Source of the DNA: Chara braunii
Lineage: Eukaryota > Streptophyta > Charophyceae > Charales > Characeae
Reading direction: 5' to 3'
DNA length: 49,121 nt
Assembly: GCA_003427395.1 (NCBI GenBank)
Contig: BFEA01000231.1
Location: forward strand, 324,697-373,817
The notes under the pieces are model-generated. The model was not told the DNA's origin. It worked only from the letters and a program-made list of their open reading frames with translations, and searched no databases. A program made the translations under genes and the position numbers. Positions within the stretch are counted from its first letter, which is position 1, and every line of letters starts with the position of its first letter. Positions 1-12,394 of the stretch are shown here, piece by piece.

Positions 1-163
<163 letters not shown>

Positions 164-323
164 CTGCGAACTCAGATAGGCCCGTTAGTCCAGCCTAATT
201 GTTTTTGGGCTCCACCTATTGGCCCTTTCGGGGCTATTACCTACCGTCCACATCCAACAGGTAACTTTAAAAAAAAACACAATTGTGTTCTTCGTTTCCA
301 CCTGGGCCAACACTTCATGGGTT

Positions 324-417
324 TTCGCAGCCCACAGGGTTGCATTTTATACATCCGACTGCTTTCAACGTTCGCAGCCCACAGGGTTGCATTTTATACA
401 TCCGACTGCTTTCAACG
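324..417. repeat. 47-bp tandem duplication, two copies
   Basis: The 47-bp block beginning TTCGCAGCCCACAGG at 324 is repeated at 371 with no visible difference, which suggests a recent duplication. The rest of 200-660 holds no recognisable gene. Confidence 0.93.
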
Positions 418-668
418 TCCAACATCAACATTGCTAGTAGGGCATTTTAGGGGAGGGAAGCGTTGGTCCCAGGTAGTTGTGCGGGGTGCCTAAAAAAAAA
501 GAAAACTAAAGAAGGGGCCCAAAACCTATCCGGAACGGGGCGCGCGGCTCAGGCGAACAGATGTGGAGAATGCATCATAATCCTGACACATTCAGCGCCC
601 AGTTCAAAACAATCTGTGTTGGTTGCGTGGCGCGGCTGTTTCACTTCACGGTAGAAGAATCGAGTGGT

Positions 669-721
669 TATCTATTCTCTCTTTCTTTCTTTCTCTCTCT
701 CTCTCTCTTTCTCTCACTCTC

Positions 722-778
<57 letters not shown>

Positions 779-798
779 ATGTGTGTGTGTGTGTGTGA
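669..798. repeat. Compound (CT)n-(TA)n-(TG)n microsatellite
   Basis: A CT-rich stretch runs into about 43 bases of TA (726-768) and then TG. Alternating purine-pyrimidine sequence of this kind can adopt cruciform or Z-DNA. Confidence 0.95.
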
Positions 799-2393
799 CT
801 TGCTCTCTATTGTTCACAATATAGCCCGCTCTACCCTGCCTGACAAACTGTGGTCAGGAAAATGGCAATGTGAAGCTAATCACCCAAGTTAGTGGGAGTA
901 TTAAGGCAGGAGGGTCTATTCGCCTTACTCCACCTATCACCAAGGGTTTTGCTCCACTACTCAGTACACGCAAAAAAAAAAACAAAACGATGTTGTATCT
1001 TTCTATGTTTTAATGAAAGATTCATTCTCATTTTGCACATTTGGTGAGGAGTGGAGTGAGACCCTAAATTAGGAAAATGAGAGTTAGTCTTCCGATATGA
1101 CATGACAATAAACCTCCTTCATGGTGACGGCACTTAAAACGAGTCACTTTAAAAACCGCATTCCATAGTTTTAGCCTATAATAGTTAGAAAAAATGTCGC
1201 ATTGATTTATATATGTTGTTCTAAATTTGAATTAATCTTAAAAACGAGGCTTTGAGTCCTTACTTTGTCAGTGAAAGAAAAAACATTGATGTTAGTTTTA
1301 AAACACGTCCGACCTCAAGTAATATCACATTTTTTTATCTTAGCACATCGATCATAGATTTCGTTGACATAGTTATATGTGAACTTTTTACTCATCAAGT
1401 CATTTTACGAATAATTTATTCAAAAATTTCTTAAACCGCTTTCGACTTTAAAGGACATAGAGTCTTTATAAGGGTTTATGCTTTAACAACAATCAAGTGT
1501 GACCCTTTAAAAAAGGGAAGAGTTTGTGATAACGAATAAACATTGAGTTGAGGAAAAACAAATACTAAATAAAGACAAACACAATAGCAAGGAGGATACT
1601 GAAACCAAGTTTTAACAAATAGACAATGCACTTGGTTGGAAGGGAAGTTGAACCTAATTTCCAACCAGTATAGTTTTTCACCAATAGATTGAAACTTTCA
1701 CGCAAAGCTTTGACCATCACGCTAAAATGACTATCTAGACTGTTTGAAATTTTTCCCAAATTGTTTGGTAGATTCTCACTCTTTATGCAATTGTTCGCCA
1801 CTTTGTTTTCAATTGAGAAAATAACATTCAACTTACAACTTATTTTATGAGGTTGCTTTCATCATCTTCGAAAGTAAATTGCCTATACTAAATTTGAAAA
1901 CAAAAAAAGATAATGAGGTAACTGTTTAATCACCAAGAAACAACTTTAAAAACTTGTCAAAATTAAGCTTCATAATCGTGACACCACCTCACCGAACTTC
2001 GTTTCTCACAAAGATAAAAAAAATCACTAGTGAATTTGTGGTAGAGATTATGATTGTTTTACTTGGTGATAAGTCTTTATTCAAAATTAATTTTTTCTTT
2101 TCTATAATTCAACAAAAACTTCAAAATGTTCATGAACTCATACACATTTTTAAGTTTTGCACATATTTTTGGACTCATTGTTTGTGAATACTTGTAGTAG
2201 TTTTCATGTTCTCAAAAAATTTAAATTGAGATAATATGCATCTAAGACTGGGGTATTACGGTGGAGGTAGGTTAAATATGAGGTCTAATTCCATAATCCT
2301 CAGAGGTTGTCGACCATTTTTTTTATGTCGTTTTCTAATCGAAGAGGTTATGGTCCAAGATGTATGCGAAACAAAATAAAAAAATTGTCCCTA
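799..2393. other. Intergenic, AT-rich, nothing recognised
   Basis: Frames on both strands are short, AT-rich and without recognisable motifs. An A-run near 970 could be an old retroposon tail, but no associated body is visible. Confidence 0.6.
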
Positions 2394-2548
2394 CCCCTCT
2401 TGACATCAAAGCATTACCAAATATTATCATACCCAAGATTGTCGGCCCGAATGTTCGGAGGGGGTCGGGCCCCTCTTGACATCCCAACATTACAAAATAT
2501 TTTAATACCGTGGGTTGTCGGCCCGAGCGTTTGGAGGGGGTCGGACCC
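2394..2548. repeat. 76-bp tandem duplication, two diverged copies
   Basis: The unit starts CCCCTCTTGACATC at 2394 and again at 2470. Each unit ends in a GTCGGCCCGA...GGAGGGGGTCGG segment. A T-arm-like hairpin with GGTTCGAACCC follows at 2561-2576, but no tRNA body is visible. Confidence 0.85.
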
Positions 2549-2796
2549 GCCCAGGACGTTCGGGGGTTCGAACCCTGTCCATTCAACGATTATGGGTCCG
2601 CCAAACCCAGTTATGAGGCTTTTTTTTTATAGTAAATAGACAATAATCTTATACACCTACCACTAAAATTTTGTGTTAATCTGTTGCGTTAAAAAAAAAA
2701 AGAAACAAATTCGTAAAAGACAGGGGAATGAAAAAAAATTGAACCTCCCTACTGATTTCAGCCTTTTGTTTTTTGACATTTTCATATATATTTACT

Positions 2797-3260
2797 GATT
2801 GATTGATTGATTGATTGATTCATTCATTCATTCATTCATTCATTCATTCATTCATTGAGGTGGGGTCACGCCCTACCCGCGATCCCTTTCCCGTCAACCA
2901 ATCAATTAATTAATATATATATATTTTTTTCTTTTTGAATTTTTTTATCATATATTGATTGATTGATTGATTGAGGGGGGTCGTCACCTGCCCGCACACA
3001 GATACACACATACGTGAGAGTTCATCATACTTATTTTTGTTTGACTTTTGTTTTTGATTGATTGATTTTGGGGAGTCGCCCCCCCCTCCCTGCGTGCATA
3101 CACACACACACACACGCGTGTGCTGGTTAGCGTTTTTTTTCCAACAATTTTTATTTTTTGATTGATTGATTGATTGCAACAAGGGGGTCGTCTATCCCCC
3201 CCGCGCACACAGACATGCACACAGACACACACATATATACACACACACACACAGATGGCG
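2797..3260. repeat. Composite array: (GATT)n + GC core + (CA)n, about 100-bp period
   Basis: Four modules share one order: a (GATT)n run, a GGGGTCG...CCCGC core, usually a (CA)n-rich stretch, and a T-rich tail. The GATT runs start near 2797, 2957, 3054 and 3157. The first switches from GATT to CATT halfway. Modules differ in tetranucleotide count and core sequence. Confidence 0.85.
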
Positions 3261-3719
3261 GGAGGGGTTCTTGCCGCTCGACAGACAAACTACCTCCCTA
3301 CTCATTTCTAAAAAATTAAAATGTGTCTTGTGAAGAAACCCCCTTAGGCAATGCATAAAAACAAAATTCACGTTCTGACCGAACTTGTGGTCGGGGCATC
3401 CCGAATGTTTGGGCGTTCGGGCTCGAGGGTTCGACCAAACCCGAACATTGGTTACCCTACTTATATGAAAATATGCAAACGAGATTCCTTGTGTAGTTAA
3501 AATAATAAAATTTTCAAACAGTGGTTGTATAACTATTATTATGTGACAGACAAAGTATGATCGTTTAACACGTTGAGAGAATTAGCATAAGTTGTCATTT
3601 TACTAACTGAAACTAGAAAATGCACGTTGCCTGTTATGATGACATTGATTTCAATTTATTTGTAAAAAAAAACTTATAAATGTAATATAGATTGATGATA
3701 ATAAAAAGTTTGACAGCAG
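3261..3719. other. Intergenic, nothing recognised
   Basis: AT-rich sequence with no long frame or repeat. A GGTTCGA motif near 3428 is isolated. Confidence 0.55.
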
Positions 3720-3729
3720 CCCTCTGAGT

Positions 3730-4245
3730 CATCTCTTAAAACATGGTTAAGATTTTGAAGGTGAAGGGTCGTGAACCAACCTGGACTGATCTAAAAGATG
3801 GTTAAGATCTGTTAAAACATGGTTAAAATCTTGAACTGATCGAACATTTTCAAGACTATAAACAGTCTGAAAACACCCCTTCTCGTGCATACTAAGGGAA
3901 GGTGAAAGTTATGAACCTACTTGAATTGATGAACATCATGAAAGGTCTGACCGCCTATTTAGGCAAAGAGAAAATCTTGAACTAACTTGAAGCGATGAAG
4001 ATTATGAAATATCTCAAAACAACTCCCTCAGCTACCTGTTGAGGGTAGTGTGAAAATCCTGAACAGACTTGAAGTGATGAAAAAAATTGTCTTATATAAA
4101 CTCCCCCAACCACTTATAACATAAGGTGACTGTTCTGAGCGAATCTTAAGTGATAAAAAAACATGAGAGGTCTGAAAACACTTTCCTTGACCACATGTTT
4201 AGGCAATGTGAAAATCCTGAAATGACCAGAAGTGGTGATTGTTCT
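3730..4245. repeat. Degenerate tandem repeat, about 90-bp period, roughly five copies
   Basis: Recurring words in fixed order include GTGAAAATCCTGAA, ACTTGAAGTGATGAA, GGTCTGAAAACAC, CTCCC and TGTTTAGGCAA. Copies are strongly diverged with small indels, so the array is old. Confidence 0.75.
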
Positions 4246-4540
4246 CATGTACCTGGGCCCGCTTTACGCAAAGATAACACGTATAAATTGGGGGTGGGGG
4301 GGGGTCCCTTCTCTCTTTTTGTTTTTTTTAAGGTGCTGTATTGCAAGACGTATAGTGCATCCACACGGTGGGAGATGCATGGAGGTCTATGAGGAAAAGA
4401 GAAGGGTATCCGAGGACGACGAGAAATGACTCACTTGCATTATGTAGAGTTTGTGGTGTTGCTCATCGGTATGGTTCATTGTATCAGCTTCTTAGAGCCT
4501 GGAGCAATCGCATCGAAGATGGTCGATGTTACGTACTTAG

Positions 4541-4577
4541 CCAGGGCTCAATCCCTGGTTCGCGGGTTACCACCCGC
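4541..4577. other. Two adjacent perfect hairpins
   Basis: CCAGGG-CTCAAT-CCCTGG (4541-4558) is followed after three bases by GCGGGT-TACC-ACCCGC (4562-4577). Each has a perfect 6-bp stem. No function can be assigned. Confidence 0.6.
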
Positions 4578-4944
4578 CAGGCTGCTGTTTCATTTTTGGG
4601 TTCCTGTTCTCCGGTCCCTGACTGTTGGTGCCCTTTGCAGTTGGCGCCCATTCTCAAATCCCTCCTTTGACACTCTCGGATTTCGATACTTGGCGCCATC
4701 CGGTATTCTGGCGCCCAGACTCGAACCTTCGATTTTCAGTTCAGCCCTGAGGCAATTTGCACTTCTGCCCTCGGGACTGAACTTGAGTCCGGACTCAAGC
4801 CTAGTATGGGCAACCAGTTTTCAACTACTATGCTTGCCTGGTGTGACTTGCCTCTCCGACATCGAGATTTAAAAACTTCGACTTTAAGACTCTGCTACTT
4901 TGTCTGCTTCCGTCAAGTCCGCCAGTCTTGTCGAGTGAGTGAGT

Positions 4945-4945
<1 letters not shown>

Positions 4946-4993
<48 letters not shown>
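4946..4993. repeat. (CT)n microsatellite
   Basis: About 48 bases of uninterrupted CT. Confidence 0.97.
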
Positions 4994-4997
<4 letters not shown>

Positions 4998-5798
4998 ACT
5001 GTCGAGCTCATCCTTGTGATAGTCGAGTGTTGGCGATGAGTGCGCCTCTGTTTGCGATTGCAGTCTTTGTCTCGTTGTTGTGCGTCTCCACGTTCATCAT
5101 CAAGGTCTCGATGTTTACGAAGGGTCATCCTCATGGTAGTGGTGAAGTTCACTGTACTCATCCTACTAACCACTGTTGCGCTCATTGCCGTGGTGATCGC
5201 CTTGCTCACGCTAATGTATCTTCCTGTATTTTATCCGGAGATACATTCTCAGTCCGCACGTTTTTGTGAATACTGGAAAAGGGTCATAGCCACGTGTTCC
5301 AGCTCGTAGTTGTCGTGTTCATCCAGATCGTCATCGAACCCAGACACTCGTTTTGTTTGTTGCTCGTCATCGAGATCATGGTGTTGGTCGTGAAGGTCGG
5401 GCTGCTCATTATTGTATTCGTCATCGCTCTGCTCACGACCTTCATGTGGCTATCGTCTTTATCTTGGTAATCAAGTAGGCTATTGGACCCGTCTTCGCCT
5501 TGACGACCGTGCTGAACATACTGCTGCTCATGGTCATTGGCGAGATTCCGACCTTATTCGTCGAAATCATCGCGTCGTTATCATAGTATTGATTATCTCG
5601 TCGTCATCGTGATATTGATTATTACGTTTTCATCGAGGTGTTGATCCTCCCTGGCAGTCGGGCTTCGTCGTGGTCGGGGTCTTCATGCAGGTGATTCAGT
5701 TTCCTCCTTGTCTTAACGTGGTCGTACTAGCGGCCAGGTACATTTGCGTGACAAGGGGGCAGCACTTTATGCAAGTGAAAGCCGAGCGGAAGGAAGTG

Positions 5799-5802
<4 letters not shown>

Positions 5803-5855
<53 letters not shown>
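5803..5855. repeat. (GA)n microsatellite
   Basis: About 53 bases of GA with an AAAG interruption at its right edge. Confidence 0.97.
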
Positions 5856-5861
<6 letters not shown>

Positions 5862-6880
5862 CGAGGATGATGGTGAGAGGGCACATACTTGGTCTTGGTG
5901 ATAGTCTGCTTGGTCGACATCTCTATGTACTTCAGTTGTTGTTGCTGATGTCAACTGGTTATATCGTTACTATGTAGTTTATCATAGAGTCACTAAGTGG
6001 TCATAGTCTGGGCGCTGAGCACGATAGGAGGAAAAACTTCGATCGCATTGTTGGTATTGGTGAGTATATGCCTTCATTAACATTTCAATTCGCCGCTTTG
6101 GTTCTCCATCGGTGTGATGTCAGTGGATTTTATGCTTCCTAAACAACTTCGACTATTTTGTTTCCACTGTGATTTTGCAATCTGGAAGTTTTGCGTTGAC
6201 TGTGGGCCAAAAGGTCGGTGTTCCTTTCAAGCATTTTGTTCAGAGAGTGTGGTGATCTCGCCGTCTTAGGGCAGACAGGGCGAGTGTTGTTGGAATCCCA
6301 CCAAGTGATCAAAGACGACGACTGTGTTTTGTTGTGCACGGTCGCTGTATTTTGTCGTGCACGGTCGGTGTGCTTGTTGTGCATTGTTGAGTTTGTTGTG
6401 CATTGCTGTGTTTGTTGTACATCATTCAAGTTGGGGGGAACGTTGTGGTTTACAATGGTTCACGTTGCGCATTACTGTTATGCCTTGTCTTTTGTGCGAG
6501 GTTGCTCCTCGCACTGTGTTTTTGTTGCGTTTCGCCAGCATTTCGAATAGAGAACAGAAGGTATGATGTATTGGAATGCAACCTTTCTAGGCTGTGTAAC
6601 TGCGGTTTGATCAGAGGTGGAATCCCGGTGACTTTGAGGGCTAATCTGGCTCTGCAAGGCGGTTACTGCTGCGACTTGGAGGTTATCAGAGTATCATTAC
6701 TGTGCATTTTAGTCGTGGTTTGACCATCTTCACTGCGTTCTTGGCTACCATTGCTACCCGTTCTGGAGTTGGAAGGTTTTAAGGCTCTCTCCTGTATTTT
6801 GAGTGACTTAAAGATTCTCCCTCTGCCTTTCTTACTCTCAGTTTAATCTAAGAGGTTACAAGAGGAAAATGACAGGTGAG

Positions 6881-7235
6881 ATTGCAATCCATAATCTGTG
6901 TCAAGGCCCTATGAGAGGTTCCTTCCACCAATTGTGGGAGCTCTGTCAAAACCTAGACAAGGTTCTAAAGACTGAAAATTGTCAGGTAACAAATTTTATT
7001 TTTGTGTGTGTCTACTAATCCCCTACTTTTACATCTCTGTAGTCTGAATGCTATAACTGCGCGCATCCCTATATATTTTTTTTCTTATCATAACTCAATT
7101 TAACTAAGTGACAGGATTGCATGCATGAATCTCAGTTTTACCTTCAAATTGTTTGTTTGAAATTAGACTAAGGGATGAATTGGAGGAAGATGGGAATAAG
7201 GTGGTATTGCATGTGTTTGACCGGGTCAACCAAAG
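6881..7235. other. Intergenic, nothing recognised
   Basis: No long frame, inverted repeat or RNA-gene signature seen. Confidence 0.5.
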
Positions 7236-7640
7236 GTTGAACATTGTTTATACGCAAAATGACCCAGTACTATGTTTTTTTTTTTTTTTGAAGGACCAAA
7301 CATTGTTTATAAGCAGAATTGTTCAGTCTCATGTTTTATTATGAGGAAGGTTTTTCTGTGGAAGGTTAAACATTGTTTCTAAGCAGGATGGTTTAACCCA
7401 AAGTCACAATTTAAGTGCAAAGCGAGTATAAACTGGAAATACTTATTTATATTTGCATGATAAGTACTTAAACTTTAGTTATTTAAACAGTTCAATGTTA
7501 ACTATACATTGTTTCTAAGCAGAATGGTCTAGTCACATACTCAAAGAAAAGAGAAGTAGTTGTGCAACCACTTCGTGTATAACTTAAGATATGTTCTATA
7601 TTGTTTTTAAAAAGAACGATCGAACTCAAATGTCATATTG
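7236..7640. repeat. Dispersed degenerate repeat with core AACATTGTTTMTAAGCAGAATG
   Basis: The core recurs near 7240, 7302, 7368, 7505 and 7600, each followed by a CAGT/AGTC-like word. Spacing is irregular (about 60 to 140 bp), so this is an eroded tandem repeat. Confidence 0.6.
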
Positions 7641-7762
7641 TAAGTTGGGGTAAAGGGTTATCATTTGAGGGATCAATAAAGTATTTCTTTATGTGCAAAT
7701 AAACTTGGTAGATTTGGTGAGTGCATTTATCTTGGTTGCATATGAGTCTGATTTGAGTTATC

Positions 7763-8268
7763 TAACATAAAGATTCTCACGAGAAATAAAAGTTGAAAAA
7801 AATTCAAAAAAAAAAAAATCATTTATATTTATAAATTATAACTTCAATATTCGTTAAATTTTAAAAGTTTTAATTTTATTTTATAAGTTCCCGTCTAAAT
7901 ATGAGTTTTCCCTTCCAACTACATCTATTTGTTCAAAATGGAATGAAAGTTCTGACGAGTTTGTGAAATATTTTAATTAAACTTTCGTTTAACTACAACA
8001 AATATCTTTTAATTTAAATTTGACTGAAAACCCTTACTTAGAATGACAGTCAATTTAAATATTTCATGAACTCATCTAGACTTTAATTTCATCTCTAACA
8101 TTCTGTCCAAATAAAAAGGGATACCGAATTATTGCAATGAAAGTTTTCAAGTAAGACGAAAAATTTTAAAATTAGAATGACATTTTTGAAGATGGTATGA
8201 AAATTTAAAATTTTAAAATTTAATTTTACTATAGAATGATTAATTAATTCAGGGAAATTTTTATGTTG
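7763..8268 (+). mobile_element. AT-rich MITE, TIR CAACATAAAAATTCCC family, copy 1
   Basis: This 506-bp block aligns end to end with the elements at 11872-12394 and, inverted, 15278-15800. Its left end (TAACATAAAGATTC) and right end (GGAAATTTTTATGTTG) are inverted repeats. No target-site duplication is visible, in keeping with greater age. It has no coding capacity, so it is a non-autonomous TIR element. Confidence 0.85.
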
Positions 8269-8349
8269 AGTCTTTGATAATTAGTTGCTTTAGATGCTCG
8301 TCATGTGCTGGAGCCAGGAGAATAAATCAAAATTTTATATTTTTAAAAC

Positions 8350-8950
8350 TTCAAGTTTTGTCTGATCTTACATTTAACTTAGTATGAATTATGAGAGTCT
8401 ACTCCTTCTAAAGGAGGTGTTGCCGGAATTTTTACTAATTCAAAGAGTTAGACAAAATATTATTTTTGTAAAGTCAAATATTATTTTTCAATTCATATTT
8501 AGCTTTGTATAAATTTTGGAAAGTGACTTTCACTAGAAGAAGTATTGCTTAAATTTTTACAAATTTAAAGAGTTGGTTGAATTTTGTCTTTGTAGAATTT
8601 AAGTTTTATCTTTGAGTATTTGAGTTAGTATAAATTTTGAAAGTCTACTTCTTTAGGGAAAATGTTGCCAAAATTTTTACTAACTCAGATAGTTAGAAAA
8701 AAATTGACTTTAGAAAGTCAAAGTCTTATTTCAATTTTTATTTTTATTTTTATTTTTTTAATTTTTTCAAAGTCATAAATCGGGTCCGGTGTCCCTCACA
8801 AAGGTCGACTTTTACGACATGATCCGGACACTTTGATCAGCTTCATGCTTAGCTTACTATAAATTTTAGAAAAACGCTTTCTCTAGGGGAACTACTACTA
8901 ATGTTTTTATAGTTTTTAGGAGTTACATTATTTTCGAATTAGATTTTTTT
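8350..8950. repeat. Degenerate tandem repeat, about 125-bp period, four copies
   Basis: The words AGTATAAATTTTGAAAGTC, TACTTCTTTAGGG, TGTTGCCAAAATTTTTAC and AGTTAGA recur in order, with copies starting near 8376, 8502, 8623 and 8852. A GC-richer insertion near 8770-8830 separates the last copy. Confidence 0.7.
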
Positions 8951-9850
8951 TAAAAATTTATCGTATATTAAAGGGATATTGTCGAAATTTCCTCTGATTT
9001 GTGATATCAATTAGAGATACATTTATACTTAGCCTTGTGAGGAGTTCATGTGAGATGTGATATCAAGTTAATTTTTCATACACTTAAATACAACTTTAAA
9101 TAATGACTTGTGTTTGTAATACAAATTGTTTTCGTTAATTTCGCTTCAAGGTTGACCATTTTGAGTCTGATCCTACGAGGATCATCCTCTATTATCTTTT
9201 GATAACAAGTTGGTTTTCGACTAAACTCTAACGTATTTTTGTGACTCTACCTTAAGACCTTAGCCCCTATGGGTTGAATTATTTTTTTCGGTTTTTACCC
9301 GGACTTTTATTAAATGATAATTTAAAAAGTGAATGCATGTTTTTTGTTGGGGAAGTTGGATAAAGATTGAAGCTTATGTGAATAAGGCAAGGGGTGTGAG
9401 TGCAGAGAGTGATTGAAGTTGACTTCGTGTAGTATATGGTACGTCTATGTTGAATTTTTGTGTGATTGCAATTATGTTTGTGATCTGGAATCGGAATTTG
9501 ATTTGCCTACGATCATTTGCATGATTGAAAGGAAGTCACATAGTGATTGTGAGATATCTTTCGATATTTCGGTTAAACCACCACTACCCCCACCTCTCGA
9601 ACTTAATATTTCTTGATCTTGCGGGTCGCTTTTCACGGTAGGTCGGCGCGCAGCAGGCTGCATTGGCCAGAGTCCTGTTTATCTTCAAGGTGAGACTTCG
9701 AGTGACAGCTTGCGGAAGTTGCGGCAGACGCGACAGTAGTGTTAACGTGCGGGGTCGGTCGTCAAAACATTCCAATGTTTCTGGTCATGAAGAAACGTAA
9801 ACAAATTTGCTAACATTGTGAGCGAGAAACTACTGACTACTTCACATTAT
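8951..9850. other. Intergenic, nothing recognised
   Basis: AT-rich to about 9,580, then more GC-rich. Frames are short and carry no motif. Confidence 0.5.
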
Positions 9851-9864
9851 GTATGTGTGTGTGT

Positions 9865-9906
<42 letters not shown>
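9851..9906. repeat. (TG)n microsatellite
   Basis: About 56 bases of TG with two TA interruptions. Confidence 0.97.
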
Positions 9907-9907
<1 letters not shown>

Positions 9908-9937
9908 TGCAGAGTTGAACGCCCTCTTCGTTTCTGT

Positions 9938-10110
9938 GGGCATCGCCACACCACTCCCGAAACCTGAAAAATGTGAAGAAACTTCCCACTAAAACATGGT
10001 TAGATGCACCCGCAACATTTTTGTTCATGTCTGTCTCTCGTTTTCTCTTTCTCTCTCTCTCTCTCTCCCTCTCTCTCTGTCTCGTTGTGTGTGTGTATGT
10101 CGCGTCCCCA
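9938..10110 (-). mobile_element. Relic Tourist-like MITE split by a CT/TG run
   Basis: GGGCATCGCCACACCACT at the left end and the body with ACATGGTTAGATGCACCCGC match the reverse complement of the 37260-37382 element up to about 10028. A CT/TG microsatellite (10040-10098) then replaces the rest. A possible eroded right end, GTCGCGTCCC, lies at 10099-10108. No target duplication is visible. Confidence 0.65.
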
Positions 10111-10130
10111 TGCCCTCCTCGCTTACTCGT

Positions 10131-10233
10131 GACATCGTCACACCACTTTCAAAATGTGTAAAATGAGAATGGACGTCCCACTAGAACATGATCAAATGCA
10201 CCCGCCACAATTCCACCCTACACTGTGTCGCGG
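10131..10233 (-). mobile_element. Relic Tourist-like MITE, same family
   Basis: GACATCGTCACACCACTTTC followed by AAAATGTGTAAAATGAGAATG and GAACATGATCAAATGCACCC parallels the reverse complement of the 37260 element. The right end (CTGTGTCGCGG) is degenerate. Confidence 0.65.
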
Positions 10234-10992
10234 AACACCTGACGTGCAGGGAAAAACAAAGAAGAAATGATGAAGGAAATAAAAAAGGAACTAAAAAAAA
10301 AAAATTAAGAAGTGCATAAATAAATATTGGCGCGAAAAAAAGAGGAAAAAAAAAAATGAATGTAAGTAGGGGGATATTTTCGGATACCCCCGTGCAGGAC
10401 TCCCTCCGACTGGGACAACTAGGGAGACCTAAGGCTGGATAGACCCGCAAAACAACGACTGATATGCCATAAACAGATTCTGAATTTGATCTACCGGTCC
10501 TCTAAAATTCAAGACAGCGGGGGTAGTAGTGACTCAAAAGCATTAGTTGGACCAAGAAAAGTGAGAAAAAGTAAATGAAAAGAATAATAAGAAGTCAAAA
10601 CTACAGAAAACTTCCAAGCGAAAAAATTAATTTGCCACTCATGGTATAACTAGTATGCGCAAGTTATAAGATCACATTATTCAAATAAAATCCAGTAAAA
10701 AAATGAAATCAAATTAAAGAGTGATCGTCTCGTGTTCAGTATTCCCACTATGTTTATACTTAATGTATTTGTGCGGTCTGCTTTGACCATGCGAGAGGGT
10801 TGAACGAATTTGAGTTGATAAAAAATAGAGGTTCCCTTGTTTTGCTTGTTAAGTTTTATAGTAGGACATTGAGGTCCGTGGTGACTGTCAAAACCAAATC
10901 CCTTAATATGTTACAAAGCCTCCGAAGATGGAGCCTCTTTATATAAGTCAAAGACGTTTCGCCACCACAAAATATTGTAGTTTGCTTAACGC
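10234..10992. other. Intergenic, left flank of the LTR element
   Basis: No gene recognised. A-rich at 10,260-10,360. The last four bases (ACGC, 10989-10992) are the left target-site duplication of the LTR element. Confidence 0.55.
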
Positions 10993-11871
10993 TGTCGAAC
11001 GCATCGGCTTCCGCCTTTTTCGCAAAGGCGAGAGCCCTCCCGGCCATGTCACGCAAGAGTAAAACAAAACAAAACAAGAGATAACTTAAGAACGACGCAA
11101 CACATCCCGCGAGCCGCCGAGACGGTCGGGTTCGCGTCGTTCCGTCACCACTCTAGCTGGATGCGCCAGATGTACATCCCGCGGTCCCCTACGACATGAT
11201 AGGTTCCCTCGGGGCATTATCTTTCCTTCCCTAAGGGGTTGTCACCACCCTTAGGGGCGTATCCCTACCGAGTTACTAATCCACGTGCGAAAGTTTTTAG
11301 ATGCAATTGCAGAGGTAGGTCAGCCGAGGGCGTTTGCTCGTTCGTTGTAGTATAGATACGCTTGGGCAACGTCGAGTGTACCCGAACGTCGGTCGACTAG
11401 GACGGTCTCCACCAAGCGTGAAACCCAACATTAATCCTAGTCCCTTTAACACACAATCAAAAGAAAGTTGTAACGACCATACATAGTTATATCGAAAGAA
11501 ATCGACTACAGTCGATAGGAACGTATCCAATCTGAAATGATAAGTGAGAGAATTCAAATTTTCATTTGATACATCTAATGTCACAAGATAAAAAAAAAAC
11601 AATCCGACCGCCTCAGGTCGAACTCCACAAAACAATCATACAACTGCCAACGAGGGGTTGGTTTTTCGACAATAACATAGATGTCGCCAACAAGGTAATT
11701 GGTTGCCTTAGTTTTGACCTGATGCGACGCGTTGCCAAAGTCGTTCATTCTACCTTCCGCTGACCCAAAATTCAACACGCTCACACATGTCTCAATACTT
11801 TCTCAATCTTATTGGATGACAGACTACTTGATCAGGGACATTGCTTAACGTGTTGCATTCTTCTCCCTCTA

Positions 11872-12394
11872 CAACAGAAAAATTCCCATGAGAAACAAAA
11901 GTTGAAAAAACATTCCATAATAAAAAAAATCCTTCATATTTATAAATTATCATTCCAATGTTCGTCCAATTCTAAAATTTTCAGTTTTATTTGATAAGTT
12001 CCGATCTAAATATAAACTTTCCCTTCCAACTGCATCTATTTGTTCAAGATGAAATGAAAGTCTGGACGAGTTTATGAAATGTTTTAATTAAATTTTCATT
12101 CTACTACAACAAATATTTTCTAATTTAGATTGGATTAACCTATTTATGAGTGAAAATCGTTACTTAGAATGACAGTCCAATTCAAACATTTCATGAACTC
12201 ATCCAGACTTTCATTTCATCTCTAGCATGTAATCCAAATAAGAAGGGATACCCTATTCTTGGAATGAAAGTTTGCTAGTAAGATCAAAAGTTTTAAAATT
12301 GGAATGACATTTTTCAAGATGGAATGAAAATTTAAAATTTATATGATAATTATACTATAGAATGATTATTTAATTCTAGGAAATTTTTCAGTTG
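11872..12394 (+). mobile_element. AT-rich MITE copy 2, inserted in the 3' LTR
   Basis: The 523-bp element is bounded by CAACAGAAAAATTCCC and GGAAATTTTTCAGTTG with TA on each side (11870-11871, 12395-12396). The other LTR shows the empty site with a single TA at 20459-20460. A 2-bp TA duplication is typical of Tc1/mariner-type MITEs; that class is inference. Confidence 0.93.

Larger units (their letters stand above)
4246..6880. other. Intergenic with short repeats, no gene supported
   Basis: Frames here are short, overlap on several frames and carry no domain. The area holds two small hairpins (4541-4577), a CT run (4946-4993), a GA run (5803-5855), cryptically repetitive TCGTCATCG-like sequence (about 5030-5650) and a short GTTTGTTGTGCATTGCTGT-type tandem near 6325-6425. 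Confidence 0.55.

Noticed and set aside
2551-2590. tRNA or tRNA-derived SINE suggested by GGTTCGAACCC
   Set aside because: Only a T-arm-like hairpin is present. No A box, anticodon arm or acceptor stem could be found at the right distance.
4640-4715. TGGCGCC words resembling gypsy primer-binding sites
   Set aside because: Three copies lie close together without an adjacent LTR end, and the downstream GCCGTTGCCGGGG part is missing.
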